The translations under genes were made by a program, and so were the position numbers. DNA of 62,854 nucleotides from Clostridia bacterium (GTDB lineage Bacteria > Bacillota_A > Clostridia > Oscillospirales > CAG-272), in NCBI GenBank assembly GCA_017414585.1, contig JAFQLN010000018.1, positions 1-62,854 on the forward strand, written 5' to 3'. Under the pieces are notes generated by a model. The model saw nothing but the letters and a program-made list of their open reading frames with translations, was not told the origin of the DNA and did no database searches. Below, piece after piece: positions 32,834 to 41,917 of the stretch (positions within the stretch are counted from its first letter, which is position 1; every line of letters begins with the position of its first letter).

Positions 32834-34801
32834 TTAATAATCGATGACAACCATAGCGTGCAGATCGAGCTTTTCAAGCGTATAGGAAACCGTTCCGTTT
32901 TCGTATGTATAAGCCAGATCCTTCATTTCCGGTGCAAGGTAGACGCGCTTCGGTGACTTGTCCGTCTTCACACTGACGGAGACATTGTACAGCGGAATGA
33001 TATCCTCGATGATTTCGATGCCTTTGCCTCTGCGGACCGGTGAAGCGTACAGAACATGGTTGACCAGACGGTTTTCGCCCTTCTGATCCATGAGCGTCAC
33101 CACACCCTGCGCGGGCAGATCGGTACGAAGTGTCTTCGCTTCGCCGAGGAGCACGTCGATCACATGGGTAAGGATGCGTTTGGTATAGATATTGCCCATC
33201 TGCGCATACTCGGAGAAGAGGTCCGCGGCAATGTACGCACCGTCTTTGCCGAGTACCGCTGCGGGATACGATGCAGACTTGTCGTTCGGGGTATGTCTGT
33301 GCGAGGAGAATGCGAAGGTGGAACGGTTGAAGTAGGGATTTTCGCGGTTCAGGAGCACTTCTGCGCCATCCTTTGCGGTGATATCGTACGACTGCGCGTA
33401 AATGACATAAGCGGAGTTTCCGAGACAGTCCAGTTCAAACTGCGGACGGACATATGCCGGTCTGTATGCGCAGGCGCCGACAAAGTCACAGCCGAAATCG
33501 AATGCAAAACCGCCGCCAATGGTCAGTGCGCTTTCGCCGGCAGCGAGAATCTTTCCGCCCTTTTTGGTGAATGCACGGATTTTTGCGGTCAGTGCCTCGT
33601 CCAGACGGATGCGGTCGGGAAGAATGAGCAGCTTATATTTGTCGAGCGGTTCCTGTGTGTCGATCACATCAAAGAGATACTTGCCTTCAAGCATGATGCG
33701 CACCGCACCCGCATCGGAATCCGCGCCGCCGTGATGGGGGATGTTTCCTTCTGCGTAATAGTTTGCAATCGCTTCTTCGGACAGAATGGCGATATCCGCA
33801 ACGGAGGTTACATCATCGAGCCACGGTTCCTTTGATTCCACTTCGGCATATGCCGCGCCGATGAGATCGTAAGTCGCTTCTTCCATATATCCGTCGGGAT
33901 GCATTTGGTCGCCGACTGAGCATTTCGCGCCGTTTGCCACGCAGAGTGCTTCTTCGTAGCGGAGTGCGTTCGGATGTTTGAAGCCGCCGAATTCGCCCCA
34001 GGAGGTATGGAATTTACCGGTCATGCCGAGGAACTGCTTGCCGAGCGTTCTGGAATATGCGGCGGACAGCGGGAAGTGGTCGTATCCCCAGCCGCCGGTC
34101 GGGAGGGATTCCAGTTCCAGATGGGTGTCAACATCGGCGAGGTCGCGTCTGCCTCTGCGGATATGACCGCTGTTGTGGAAAACGGGCAGTCCGGGCTTGA
34201 TTGCATCCACAGCTTCACGGACTCTGCGGCAGTAGTTTGCGTAGATGCGTTCGCCGAGTTCGCGTACATTATCGTCGTTATAGGGATCCTTGCCTTCGTC
34301 GAGCAGGGTCTTCACGCAGTTCTGGCACCAGCAGGTACGCACACCGACAATATCGAGGAAAATACCGTCGCAGTCATAGGTACGCACGACTTCTTCGATC
34401 TGCGCGATCAGGTAGTCGAGATAAGGAGAGTTCATGCAGAATTCGTGGTATCCGGGATTTTCCCAGCTGATTCTGTCGTCCTTTCCTCTGCGGAGCCATT
34501 CAGGATGGCGTCGGGTCATTTTTTCGTCCAGTCCAGCAGAAAGGTATACGGGGGTCTTAACGCCGATTTCGTGCGCGGCTTCGATCTGTGCGCCGAGCAG
34601 GTCAAAGGAAAGTCCCGGGTGCATTTCATTCGCTTCCGACGGATGATATGCCCAGCCGTGGTGGCATTTTGAGAATACCGTAATGGAATTGACGTGCCCG
34701 CGTTTCAGAGCGGACTGGAACTGTTCCTTTGAGAAATTGGAACCGATGCCGTCGATTTTTTCACTGGTGTGAAAGTCGAGATGAATCTGTCTGAAATTCA
34801 T
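32834..34801 (-). CDS. GHL6-like glycoside hydrolase with trimerisation-like domain
   Basis: A 655-aa cytoplasmic protein. The N-terminal TIM barrel (about 1-360) opens MNFRQIHLDFHTSEKIDG and has CDGIFLDIVG, where an acidic residue at a strand end is typical of glycosidase nucleophile/acid sites, then CWCQNC. A GH42M-like flavodoxin/glutaminase-like domain (about 370-570; LLILPDRIRLDEALTAKIRAFTKKGG) and a small beta domain follow. This fits the 'hypothetical glycosyl hydrolase 6' group. ATG 34801 follows GGAGACAACTT. It is co-transcribed with a lyxose/mannose isomerase, but its substrate is unknown. Confidence 0.75.
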   Translation of the reverse strand: MNFRQIHLDFHTSEKIDGIGSNFSKEQFQSALKRGHVNSITVFSKCHHGWAYHPSEANEMHPGLSFDLLGAQIEAAHEIGVKTPVYLSAGLDEKMTRRHPEWLRRGKDDRISWENPGYHEFCMNSPYLDYLIAQIEEVVRTYDCDGIFLDIVGVRTCWCQNCVKTLLDEGKDPYNDDNVRELGERIYANYCRRVREAVDAIKPGLPVFHNSGHIRRGRRDLADVDTHLELESLPTGGWGYDHFPLSAAYSRTLGKQFLGMTGKFHTSWGEFGGFKHPNALRYEEALCVANGAKCSVGDQMHPDGYMEEATYDLIGAAYAEVESKEPWLDDVTSVADIAILSEEAIANYYAEGNIPHHGGADSDAGAVRIMLEGKYLFDVIDTQEPLDKYKLLILPDRIRLDEALTAKIRAFTKKGGKILAAGESALTIGGGFAFDFGCDFVGACAYRPAYVRPQFELDCLGNSAYVIYAQSYDITAKDGAEVLLNRENPYFNRSTFAFSSHRHTPNDKSASYPAAVLGKDGAYIAADLFSEYAQMGNIYTKRILTHVIDVLLGEAKTLRTDLPAQGVVTLMDQKGENRLVNHVLYASPVRRGKGIEIIEDIIPLYNVSVSVKTDKSPKRVYLAPEMKDLAYTYENGTVSYTLEKLDLHAMVVIDY

Positions 34802-34866
34802 AAGTTGTCTCCGTTCTTTTTGATGGCTTTTCCGCAGTCGTGCGGTGTGCCATGATTTCTGTTCTG

Positions 34867-34895
34867 ATTTTAGCATACCGTTGGGTAAAAATCAA
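34867..34895 (-). promoter_or_regulatory. Promoter of the GHL6-like/lyxose isomerase operon
   Basis: On the minus strand: TTGATT, 17-base spacer, TAAAAT, about 65 bases before ATG 34801. Confidence 0.65.
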
Positions 34896-34907
34896 GTACA
34901 TACCGTA

Positions 34908-35678
34908 TTATTCCGCCGCCGGTCTTTTTTCCCCGAGCGCTGCAAGAAGATCCCCTGCATCCATCGTCTGATATACCCCGATTCGCGGCAGGGCAAACAG
35001 ATCGCTCCCATGCGTCACCTGAGCAGTCCCGCGGTCACAGGTAACACTGACCCTGTATCCCGCCGCACGCAGAACTTCTTCCGTCCGTGCCGAATATGCG
35101 CCGTAGGGGTAGACAAACACCTGTGCAGTCATAGGAAACGCTCCCCCTGCAAACGCACGCATCCGGGCGATATCCTCCCGGAGTATTTCATCGGGAACGA
35201 TGCATCCGTCCGCTCCGTGCAGATCGAATGTATGCGACACAATCTCTGTGCGGGGCACATACGCTTCTTCCAGAGAAAAATGTCCCTCGTCCCCTGCCAT
35301 GCTGCCGATCACCGCTGCCGACACCGTCATCCCGAAGCTGTCCGCAAGAGGAACTGCAATCGCAAGTACCCCGGTATATCCGTCATCCGCAGTAATCAGA
35401 ACGGGCTTCGGCGGAAGTTCTCCCTCTCCGTCCGCATAGGCAATCACATCGGCAAACGTCACGGATTCGTACCCGGCTTGATCAAGTGCGCAAAGGTGTT
35501 CCCGAAACCGCGATTCAGTCACGGCATATTCACCGCAGACGGCATCGTCGGGGACAAAATCGTGGTACATGAGAATGGGGACGGAAACGGCAGAAGCGGG
35601 AACGGCAAAGAAAAAGCCAGCGAGGACGGACGCGAACATACATTTTCGCAGAATGCCCTGATAAAAAGAAGGTTTCAT
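34908..35678 (-). CDS. Exported polysaccharide deacetylase (CE4)
   Basis: A 256-aa protein with an N-terminal signal (residues 1-30, FFFAVPASA), then a CE4/NodB domain with PILMYHDF, LITADDGYTGV (metal-binding DDG), EIVSHTFDLHG (His ligands) and FVYPYGAYS. The SHTxxxH spacing resembles IcaB/PgaB-type enzymes that de-N-acetylate poly-GlcNAc or peptidoglycan. ATG 35678 follows AAGGAGCTGTTT. It lies 52 bases downstream of the S9-type hydrolase on the same strand. Confidence 0.85.
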   Translation of the reverse strand: MKPSFYQGILRKCMFASVLAGFFFAVPASAVSVPILMYHDFVPDDAVCGEYAVTESRFREHLCALDQAGYESVTFADVIAYADGEGELPPKPVLITADDGYTGVLAIAVPLADSFGMTVSAAVIGSMAGDEGHFSLEEAYVPRTEIVSHTFDLHGADGCIVPDEILREDIARMRAFAGGAFPMTAQVFVYPYGAYSARTEEVLRAAGYRVSVTCDRGTAQVTHGSDLFALPRIGVYQTMDAGDLLAALGEKRPAAE

Positions 35679-35730
35679 AAACAGCTCCTTCGTTTTTCTG
35701 ATGGCATTAGTCTGTCCCCGCTGACGGGAT

Positions 35731-36705
35731 TTATTCGGCTGCTGTCTCCGTGACTTTTTCAAACCACGCCATGATTTCAGTCAGTTCTTGTGCCGACTGG
35801 ATGCAGTGGATATTGTTTTCACGGGTGCGCAGTTCATATGTTTTGCCGTATTCGCTGAGTTTTTCTGCCATGCTGACAGCTTCCGCATAATCAACGAGCC
35901 AGTCATAGCGGCTGTGAATCAGCAGAACGGGAATATTGATTCTGTCGGCAAAATTCACGGCACTGCGGCGCGCGTATTCTTCCGGCAGTTCCTTGGCTGT
36001 TCCGCCGATCCGGTCGATCATCATCGCCTGAAGCGAAGGGCTGTATTCCGCCGTATGCACGAGGTCATACACACCGGATACGCACGCCACCGCACGGACG
36101 ATTTCTTTTTTGTCCTCCAGCAGCGTCAGAAGGGACTGCATCGCACCGCGCGACTCGCCGAGCATATAGACCCGTTCCCGGTCGGCAAATCCGATGTTGT
36201 CCGCCAGATTGAGCCAGAATACGGAATCAGCAACATCCGCGCCGCAGAATTCGTCCTTGCCGTTTCCGGGAGGTGTTTCCCGGTAATTGGTTGCGATGAC
36301 CGCACATCCCGTGCATTCGGCAAGAGAAGCGATTTTTTCCGCACTGCCCGCACCGGTTGTTCCGTAACCACCCCGGTGATAAAGGAGCAGCGGCGGCAGT
36401 TCTTCGCTTTCCGGCACGGCAATATATGCGCCGATCTGACAATCATCGACCGTATACAGAACCTGATACGTCCTGATGAAAGGATAAGCGGCAAGATAGA
36501 TGGAATCCGCCTCTTGGATCCAGAGCACACCGTCCGCTCCGGTAAGATCCAACGGTGTTTCGTATACGGTTTCTTCTTCCCCTGCGGCTTCTGCTTCAGA
36601 TGCGGAAGGATTATCGGCAGTCTCATCTGCGGACTCAGCCGCGCATGAAAGAAGCATACCCGACAGAAGCAGGAGCGCGGTGAGCATTCCGATGATTCTT
36701 TTCAT
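35731..36705 (-). CDS. Lipoprotein alpha/beta hydrolase (S9 / dienelactone hydrolase-like)
   Basis: A 324-aa surface lipoprotein with lipobox LLSC, a short acidic linker and an alpha/beta-hydrolase body. GESRGAMQSLL is the nucleophile elbow (Ser), HSRYDWLVDYAE supplies the acid and NIHCIQS the histidine. Likely a peptidase or esterase at the cell surface. It overlaps the MATE gene by 4 bases (stop of one, ATG of the other), so MATE and hydrolase are coupled. Confidence 0.82.
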   Translation of the reverse strand: MKRIIGMLTALLLLSGMLLSCAAESADETADNPSASEAEAAGEEETVYETPLDLTGADGVLWIQEADSIYLAAYPFIRTYQVLYTVDDCQIGAYIAVPESEELPPLLLYHRGGYGTTGAGSAEKIASLAECTGCAVIATNYRETPPGNGKDEFCGADVADSVFWLNLADNIGFADRERVYMLGESRGAMQSLLTLLEDKKEIVRAVACVSGVYDLVHTAEYSPSLQAMMIDRIGGTAKELPEEYARRSAVNFADRINIPVLLIHSRYDWLVDYAEAVSMAEKLSEYGKTYELRTRENNIHCIQSAQELTEIMAWFEKVTETAAE

Positions 36706-38126
36706 TCCTCTGTTCCTCCGTTTTTCTTTCCGGAAACGTCTTCAATGACGCATTTCGCCCAGAAGCCGGACCGAAGCATGGGAATTCCGATGCAGAGTTT
36801 GATCACATCGGAAAACTGTATGATGAAATACACAGCTAAAACCGGCAGGGATGTGAAGCGGCACAGAACCAGCGAAAGCATGGCAGGAACCACCCACGTA
36901 TATACGCAGTCAAACAGGAAGGTTACGCCCGTTTTTCCACCCGAACGGATGGTGAAGTAGATGACATGAATGAGCGCATGAATCGGCAGGGATGCGCCGG
37001 CAATCATCAGGCACCGCGACGCAAGAGCCTGCACCTCCGGCTCGACGTTGTACATCAGCGGAATAAACGGTGCCGCTGCGATAATGAGCAGTGCAATCAG
37101 GATATGGGATGCAAGGGTAATGAACAGGATTTTGTTGTCCGTATCAATCGCACCTTCGCGGTCCCCTGCACCGAGCTTCTGTCCGACCATGATCGAAACC
37201 ACGGAACCCATGGCGAACATGATGACGCAGAAGAGGTTCCATGAGGTCACAGCAATGTTTGTCGCCGCGATGACAACCAGTCCCCTTGTCGAGTAGTTCT
37301 GGTTGATGAACGTCTGACCGAGCGACCAGAAGACTTCGTTGAGCATGAGCGGCGTGCCGGTTATGATAATTTTCTTCACCAGTCCCGCCGGAACGGACAT
37401 ACTGCGGTATGCGCCTTCGATGAAACGGAAGCGGTCTTTTTTCCGGTGTGACACGGTCACAACAATCACAAGTTCCACAAAACGCGACATCACCGTTGCA
37501 ATCGCCGCGCCGGCTACGCCCAGCTTCGGAAATCCGAGTTTTCCGTAGATGAGCAGCCAGTTGAAAACAAGGTTGACGAGAATCGCCGCCACGCCCGCGT
37601 ACATGGGCAGAGCCGTTTCGCCGGTTTCACGGAGTGTGCCCGCGTACACCTGAACAAGTGCAAAGGGGATCAGTCCGACCAGTGCGGGAACGAAATACCG
37701 TTTTGCTTCGCTGATTGTGACAGCGATTTCTTCGGATGTGTTGTTTTCGTTCTGCAGAAAGAGCATGACGAGGTCTTCTCCGAAGAAAGCGAATATGCCG
37801 ACAGCCGCCGCGCCCGTAAGCAGGACAAACAACAGCTTGAAGCGGAAGGTATCGCGCATCCCCTTCCAGTCTCCGACACCGAAAAACTGTGTGCCGAAGA
37901 TGGAAGCACCGGAGATTCCGCCGAAAACAGCGAGGTTGAAGATGAAAATAAGCTGGTTGACGATGGAAACGGCGCTCATGGAGTATGTCCCGAGTCCGCC
38001 TACCATCACATTATCGAGCAGGCTGACAAAATTGGTAATCCCCTGCTGGATCACAAGAGGAATGGCAAGCAGAACAAGTTTTTTATAGAACGCACGGTCG
38101 CCGACATATTTAGTCCGGAAGTTCAT
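36702..38126 (-). CDS. MATE family efflux transporter
   Basis: A 474-aa polytopic protein with 12 helices in two bundles. Family features include PLVIQQGITNFVSLLDNVMVGGLG and the second-half MLNEVFWSLGQTFINQNYS. It exports drugs or metabolites, usually driven by Na+ or H+. It overlaps the acetyltransferase gene by 4 bases upstream and the S9 hydrolase by 4 bases downstream, giving a tightly packed GNAT-MATE-hydrolase-deacetylase operon. Confidence 0.92.
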   Translation of the reverse strand: MNFRTKYVGDRAFYKKLVLLAIPLVIQQGITNFVSLLDNVMVGGLGTYSMSAVSIVNQLIFIFNLAVFGGISGASIFGTQFFGVGDWKGMRDTFRFKLLFVLLTGAAAVGIFAFFGEDLVMLFLQNENNTSEEIAVTISEAKRYFVPALVGLIPFALVQVYAGTLRETGETALPMYAGVAAILVNLVFNWLLIYGKLGFPKLGVAGAAIATVMSRFVELVIVVTVSHRKKDRFRFIEGAYRSMSVPAGLVKKIIITGTPLMLNEVFWSLGQTFINQNYSTRGLVVIAATNIAVTSWNLFCVIMFAMGSVVSIMVGQKLGAGDREGAIDTDNKILFITLASHILIALLIIAAAPFIPLMYNVEPEVQALASRCLMIAGASLPIHALIHVIYFTIRSGGKTGVTFLFDCVYTWVVPAMLSLVLCRFTSLPVLAVYFIIQFSDVIKLCIGIPMLRSGFWAKCVIEDVSGKKNGGTEE

Positions 38127-38632
38127 ACGAGTTTGTGTTCTTTCAGTTTTTCATTGGGGAAGCGGAGAATATAGAGGATTTCACCGTCGTGGTACGTCCC
38201 GATTTTCTCAAATCCGCAGTGTTCGTACAGACCCTGCCCGCGGAAATTATTCTGTGCCGTGGTGAGCAAAATGCCGCCCGCACCGACGGATTCACAGTAT
38301 TCCCGCGCCGCAGCGATCAGGCGTCTGCCAAGATGGCGGCCCTTCCACTCCTCCGTAATGCCGATGCCGAGCCACGGAACCATATTTTCCTTATTCCAGA
38401 GGAAAACGATTCCGACGATCTCTTCACCCGCATCCGTATCGTGCACGGCTGCCCAGAAGATATGATCGGGTCTGCCGCCTTCACAGAAGGAAACGGTTCT
38501 GCCTTCGTTGCCGCGGTTGCGGTTGAAGAACGTGCCGCCTTCTTCGCCGAGCTTCGAGAAAAAGACACGGACTTTTTCCTTATCTTCGGGTACGAGCAGA
38601 CGGATTCGGAGCGCGTCGATGTTGTATTCCAT
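38123..38632 (-). CDS. GNAT family N-acetyltransferase
   Basis: A 169-aa acetyltransferase with the acetyl-CoA motif GITEEWKGRHLGRRLI (R/Q-x-x-G-x-G/A variant) and a C-terminal YEHCGFEKIGTYHDG strand. The small-molecule or protein acceptor is unknown. First gene of the group with the MATE transporter, 9 bases after uxaC on the same strand, so transcription from uxaC may continue into it. Confidence 0.87.
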   Translation of the reverse strand: MEYNIDALRIRLLVPEDKEKVRVFFSKLGEEGGTFFNRNRGNEGRTVSFCEGGRPDHIFWAAVHDTDAGEEIVGIVFLWNKENMVPWLGIGITEEWKGRHLGRRLIAAAREYCESVGAGGILLTTAQNNFRGQGLYEHCGFEKIGTYHDGEILYILRFPNEKLKEHKLV

Positions 38633-38641
38633 ATCGTCCTC

Positions 38642-40060
38642 TTACTTTACATCAAAGCGGAAGAAATTCTTCGTGTTGTTGTAGCAGATATCGCACACGA
38701 GTGTTGCAAGTGCTTCGGGATCGAACGGATACAGACCGTCTTCCACCCATTCGCCGATCAGGTTGCACAGGATGCGGCGGAAATATTCGTGGCGCGGATA
38801 GGAGGTAAAGGAGCGGCTGTCGGTGAGCATACCGTTGAATTTGCCGAATGCGGACAGGTTCGCCAGCTGCTTCATCTGCGCCTTCATGCCGTCCATGGTA
38901 TCATTGAACCACCATGCGGAGCCCTGCATCACCTTCGGATAACCGTCGCCTGCAGTCTGGAACGCGCCGAGAATAGTGCCGATTGCAGCGTCGCAGGTCG
39001 GGTCGATGGAGTAGAGAATGGTGCGCGGGAGTGCGTTGATTTCTTCCATGGAGTCAAGAAGCTGGATGATGGCGGGAATATTGGTCGAACCGATGACGTC
39101 CCAGCCGGTATCCGGACCGAGCTTCTTCCACATATTGGTGTTGGAGTTGCGGTATACGCCCATGTGCAGCTGCATAACCCAGCCGCGCTTGCTGTATTCG
39201 CCTGCGAGGAAGCGGAGCATTTCGGACTTGAGCACGCAGAGCTGTTCGGAAGTGACATCCTTGCCGTCCGATGCGAGTGCGGTTTCGATTGCCTGGTCGC
39301 ACGCATACGGATTCGGCTTGACGTAAGCGTCATATTCGTCCAGACCGTGGTCAGCGGTGCGGCATCCCATGGAGTCGAAGAAGTCGATGCGGTTTACGAG
39401 CGCTTCCTTCAGGCTTGTGACGTCCTTGATTTCGATGCCGGCAGCTGCGCCGAGCTTCTTGTAGTAGTCCGCCAGACCGGGCTTGTTGATGTTGAAGCAC
39501 TTGTCGGGACGGAATGCGGGAAGAACCGCGGTTGTAAAGGAATCGTCTTCGGCGAGCATTTTGTGCCATTCGAGGGTATCTGCCGGGTCATCCGTCGTGC
39601 AGAGAACGTCCACACGGGACTTTCTAATGAGATTTCTGACGCTCATGGAGGGGTCTGCGAGCTTTTCCGAAGTCAGCTTCCAGATTTCGTCCGCGGTTTC
39701 AGCCGAGAGAATCAGGTCGCAGTCAAAGAAGCGCTGCAGTTCGAGGTGCGTCCAGTGATAGAGCGGGTTGCCGATGAGGGAGGGCATACACTTGGCGTAT
39801 GCGCAGAATTTTTCGTAATCGGACGCATCGCCGGTAATGTACTTTTCATCCACGCCGCAGCTGCGCATTGCACGCCACTTGTAATGGTCGCCGCCGAGCC
39901 ACAGTTCCGTGATGTTGGAGTACTGCTTGTCCTCTGCGATTTCCTTCGGGGAAACGTGGCAGTGGTAGTCGATGATCGGAAGCTCTGCCGCATAGGTGTG
40001 GTACAGAATCTTCGCGGTTTCGTTCGTCAGAAGGAAGTTTTTGCCCATGAAAGTTTTCAT
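38642..40060 (-). CDS. uxaC: Uronate (glucuronate) isomerase
   Basis: A 472-aa amidohydrolase-type enzyme converting D-glucuronate to D-fructuronate or D-galacturonate to D-tagaturonate, the first step of uronate breakdown. Metal and active-site motifs include IDYHCHVSPKEIAED near residue 35, CTTDDPADTLEWH and MQLHMGVYRN; DSRSFTSYPRHEYFRR is the C-terminal signature. ATG 40060 has AAGGAG upstream. It lies 55 bases after the sugar isomerase/epimerase gene, which shares its promoter at 41024-41052. uxuA/uxuB or kdgK are not clearly present, though the PfkB kinase could stand in for KdgK. Confidence 0.96.
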   Translation of the reverse strand: MKTFMGKNFLLTNETAKILYHTYAAELPIIDYHCHVSPKEIAEDKQYSNITELWLGGDHYKWRAMRSCGVDEKYITGDASDYEKFCAYAKCMPSLIGNPLYHWTHLELQRFFDCDLILSAETADEIWKLTSEKLADPSMSVRNLIRKSRVDVLCTTDDPADTLEWHKMLAEDDSFTTAVLPAFRPDKCFNINKPGLADYYKKLGAAAGIEIKDVTSLKEALVNRIDFFDSMGCRTADHGLDEYDAYVKPNPYACDQAIETALASDGKDVTSEQLCVLKSEMLRFLAGEYSKRGWVMQLHMGVYRNSNTNMWKKLGPDTGWDVIGSTNIPAIIQLLDSMEEINALPRTILYSIDPTCDAAIGTILGAFQTAGDGYPKVMQGSAWWFNDTMDGMKAQMKQLANLSAFGKFNGMLTDSRSFTSYPRHEYFRRILCNLIGEWVEDGLYPFDPEALATLVCDICYNNTKNFFRFDVK

Positions 40061-40115
40061 TTTTGATTTTCTCCTTACTTTCTTGAATTTATTGAATATA
40101 AAACAATTTTCTTTA

Positions 40116-40982
40116 TCATGAAAAATCTCTGCGCAGGAAAGCGAGCGTTTTTTCCAGCTTCGGAATATCGTGTTCTTCTCCGACCATGACCGGAGACTCC
40201 AGCGTGATTGTACCGCGGTAGGGGATGGCGTTGAGCAGTTCTGCGGTTTCGGCAAAGTCAATGCTTCCCTCGCCCGGACGCAGAATCGGACGGAGCGCGG
40301 CGAAATCGCGGTAGGTGCCGGCGAAATCGCTGATGTGGATATGCTCGATTTTTGCGGTCAGAGCGGGATCGGTGAGAATTTCGCGCGTCTGTTCGTGGAG
40401 CTTGCCGAAGCGGGTGTCGAAGATGAGTCCGGCATTTCCGAGATGCGGCAGGAGCAGATGCCAGTTATGCCGCGGATCGGTGAGGTTGGAGGGGATATTC
40501 TCGCAGAGGATACGCACGCCGTGCTCTGCCGCAATCCGGTTCAGTTCCGGCAGTTTGGCAATGTTGTACGCGATGTGTCTGTCCGAGGAAATGCCGCCCC
40601 AGAGATGGAGCACCATGCGTCCGATGGAGAGATTCTCCGCCGCACGGCAGTTGAGCCGGAACAGGCGCACGGCTTCGCGGTACGTATTTTCCGCTTCGTC
40701 CGTCTTTCCTTCGGCATCGAGCACACCGGCATCGGAAATCAGCGTTCCGACGTCCTTCTCACAGTGGATGGTTGCCGCACGGCATCCGGAATCGCGTACG
40801 GCATCCGTCACCTCGTCAATTTTGTCATAGTAAAAGCGCAGCATCATCAGTTCCAGTCCGTCGCAGAGGTCTTTTTCCTCCAGCCGGCGGATTTCTCTGA
40901 GTGCGCGTCGGTAGTCGAATCCGTTGGAATGTCCGACGAGTGTGCCTGTGGAGACATACAGCGGACGTCTGTTCTGGGACAT
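40116..40982 (-). CDS. Sugar phosphate isomerase/epimerase (xylose isomerase-like TIM barrel)
   Basis: A 288-aa TIM barrel of the AP-endonuclease-2-like sugar epimerase family. Metal-ligand blocks are DGLELMMLRF, HLWGGISSDRH, ILCENIPSN, LIFDTRFGKLHEQ, IEHIHISDF and TITLESPV. It could epimerise a keto-sugar or isomerise a uronate-related compound before uxaC. Transcribed from the 41024-41052 promoter and followed by uxaC. Substrate unknown. Confidence 0.83.
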   Translation of the reverse strand: MSQNRRPLYVSTGTLVGHSNGFDYRRALREIRRLEEKDLCDGLELMMLRFYYDKIDEVTDAVRDSGCRAATIHCEKDVGTLISDAGVLDAEGKTDEAENTYREAVRLFRLNCRAAENLSIGRMVLHLWGGISSDRHIAYNIAKLPELNRIAAEHGVRILCENIPSNLTDPRHNWHLLLPHLGNAGLIFDTRFGKLHEQTREILTDPALTAKIEHIHISDFAGTYRDFAALRPILRPGEGSIDFAETAELLNAIPYRGTITLESPVMVGEEHDIPKLEKTLAFLRRDFS

Positions 40983-41023
40983 ATGCGTGCTTCCTTTTTC
41001 GCTGCAATATTTTTCTATGTTAA

Positions 41024-41052
41024 ATCATACTATAAGGAAGAAAATTTGTCAA
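41024..41052 (-). promoter_or_regulatory. Promoter of the epimerase-uxaC operon
   Basis: On the minus strand: TTGACA, 17-base spacer, TATGAT. The mobile element begins only 20 bases upstream of the -35, so it may affect regulation. Confidence 0.8.
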
Positions 41053-41061
41053 GAGTTATTC

Positions 41062-41071
41062 TGCCATGAAT
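41062..41071 (+). repeat. Target site duplication, left copy
   Basis: TGCCATGAAT, repeated directly at 41537-41546, bounding the element exactly. Confidence 0.75.
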
Positions 41072-41536
41072 CACGGCAACAGCATTTTCTATATATGAAA
41101 TTTTGAAGTTAACGAGATGTAGCTGAATTCAAAATTCTAAAATCCCTTGCCTTCCCCCTTGTGGGGAAGGTGCCGTCGCAACGGCGGATGAGGGTAAAAA
41201 CAGGCAATTTGGTATTCTATACCCATGTGTACTGGTATTCTATACCCATGTGTACTAGTATTCTATACCTTTGTTGACTAGTATTCTATACCTTTGTTGA
41301 CTAGTATTCTATACCATTGTTGACTAGTATTCTATACCTTTGTTGACTAGTATTCTATACCCATGCAGACAGGTCAAATTTTCACGTTTTTACCCTCATC
41401 CACCGTAAACGGTCCCCCTTGCCCCACCGAATGAACTTTGTTCATTCAGGGGAAGGCTTGGTGCAAATTGTTTTTTCACTTGATAGACATCTCGATAACT
41501 TCAAATTTAATTTCTAAATTAAATGCTGTTGCCGTG
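41072..41536. mobile_element. Non-autonomous inverted-repeat element (MITE-like)
   Basis: A 465-bp non-coding element. Its ends are about 50-bp inverted repeats, starting CACGGCAACAGCATTT and, further in, GAAGTTA(A/T)CGAGATGT on each side. It is flanked by the 10-bp direct repeat TGCCATGAAT (41062-41071 and 41537-41546), as expected of a target duplication. Inside are inverted REP-like arms (CTTCCCC...GATGAGGGTAAAAAC and its mirror) around seven 23-bp repeats. No transposase is encoded, so movement would need a helper. The insertion altered the last codons of the SLOG gene. Confidence 0.8.
41211..41371 (+). repeat. Seven tandem 23-bp repeats
   Basis: The core TATTCTATACC starts at 41213, 41236, 41259, 41282, 41305, 41328 and 41351, exactly 23 bp apart. 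Middle units continue TTTGTTGACTAG; outer ones carry CATGTGTACT or CATGCAGAC. There are no unique spacers, so it is not a CRISPR. It lies at the centre of the mobile element and could bind a protein in phase with two DNA turns. Confidence 0.9.
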
Positions 41537-41863
41537 TGCCATGAATACCTCCACAGGCTTGCCGATTTCGCGGCATTTTTCAATCACAAACTTCGTACCG
41601 CGCGACTGTCCGTCCCAGAACGCAAGGACAACATCGGCGTATTCGATGATTTCGATGTTCCTTTTGAGCGGTGCGCCGCGCTTATAACGGGCATAATCGG
41701 GCAGAAATTCGGTGTATTTGAGGTTATTTGCCAGTGCAAACGCTTTTGCGGACTGGTCAATCCCCTTTGCGCCTCCCGAGACGATTTCCGTTGTTCCTTC
41801 GGGGAGATAGGGGGTAAAATCGGTTACGTTGAGATTGCGGGATCCGATGATGGCTGTTTTCAT
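41519..41863 (-). CDS. SLOG-family (DUF2493-like) protein with 3' end replaced by an insertion
   Basis: A 114-aa Rossmann-like SLOG protein: KTAIIGSRNL at the start, EIVSGGAKGIDQSA as the nucleotide-binding loop and GTKFVIEKCREIGKPVEVFM near the end. Such proteins bind nucleotide-type ligands and are sometimes linked to stress or phage defence. The last five codons (HGNSI) and the stop come from the terminal repeat of the inserted element; before insertion the gene would have ended MAE. Nearly full length, so function is probably kept. RBS AGGAG precedes ATG 41863. Divergent from the RHH gene. Confidence 0.85.
   Translation of the reverse strand: MKTAIIGSRNLNVTDFTPYLPEGTTEIVSGGAKGIDQSAKAFALANNLKYTEFLPDYARYKRGAPLKRNIEIIEYADVVLAFWDGQSRGTKFVIEKCREIGKPVEVFMAHGNSI
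41537..41546 (+). repeat. Target site duplication, right copy
   Basis: TGCCATGAAT, same as 41062-41071. Removing the element and one copy restores the frame of the SLOG gene to end in GCA GAA TAA. Confidence 0.75.
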
Positions 41864-41898
41864 TTCATAGTACTCCTATTTTGAATTGATTTTAGATC

Positions 41899-41917
41899 GC
41901 AATTGGATTGAAATTGC
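41899..41917. promoter_or_regulatory. Inverted repeat between SLOG and RHH genes, candidate operator
   Basis: GCAATT, 7-base gap, AATTGC. It lies in the divergent promoter region beside an RHH protein gene, a common place for autoregulation. TATAAT-like sequence occurs 15 bases on. Confidence 0.35.

Noticed and set aside
41211..41371. CRISPR array
   Set aside because: Repeats are directly adjacent at 23 bp with no unique spacers, and no cas genes are near.
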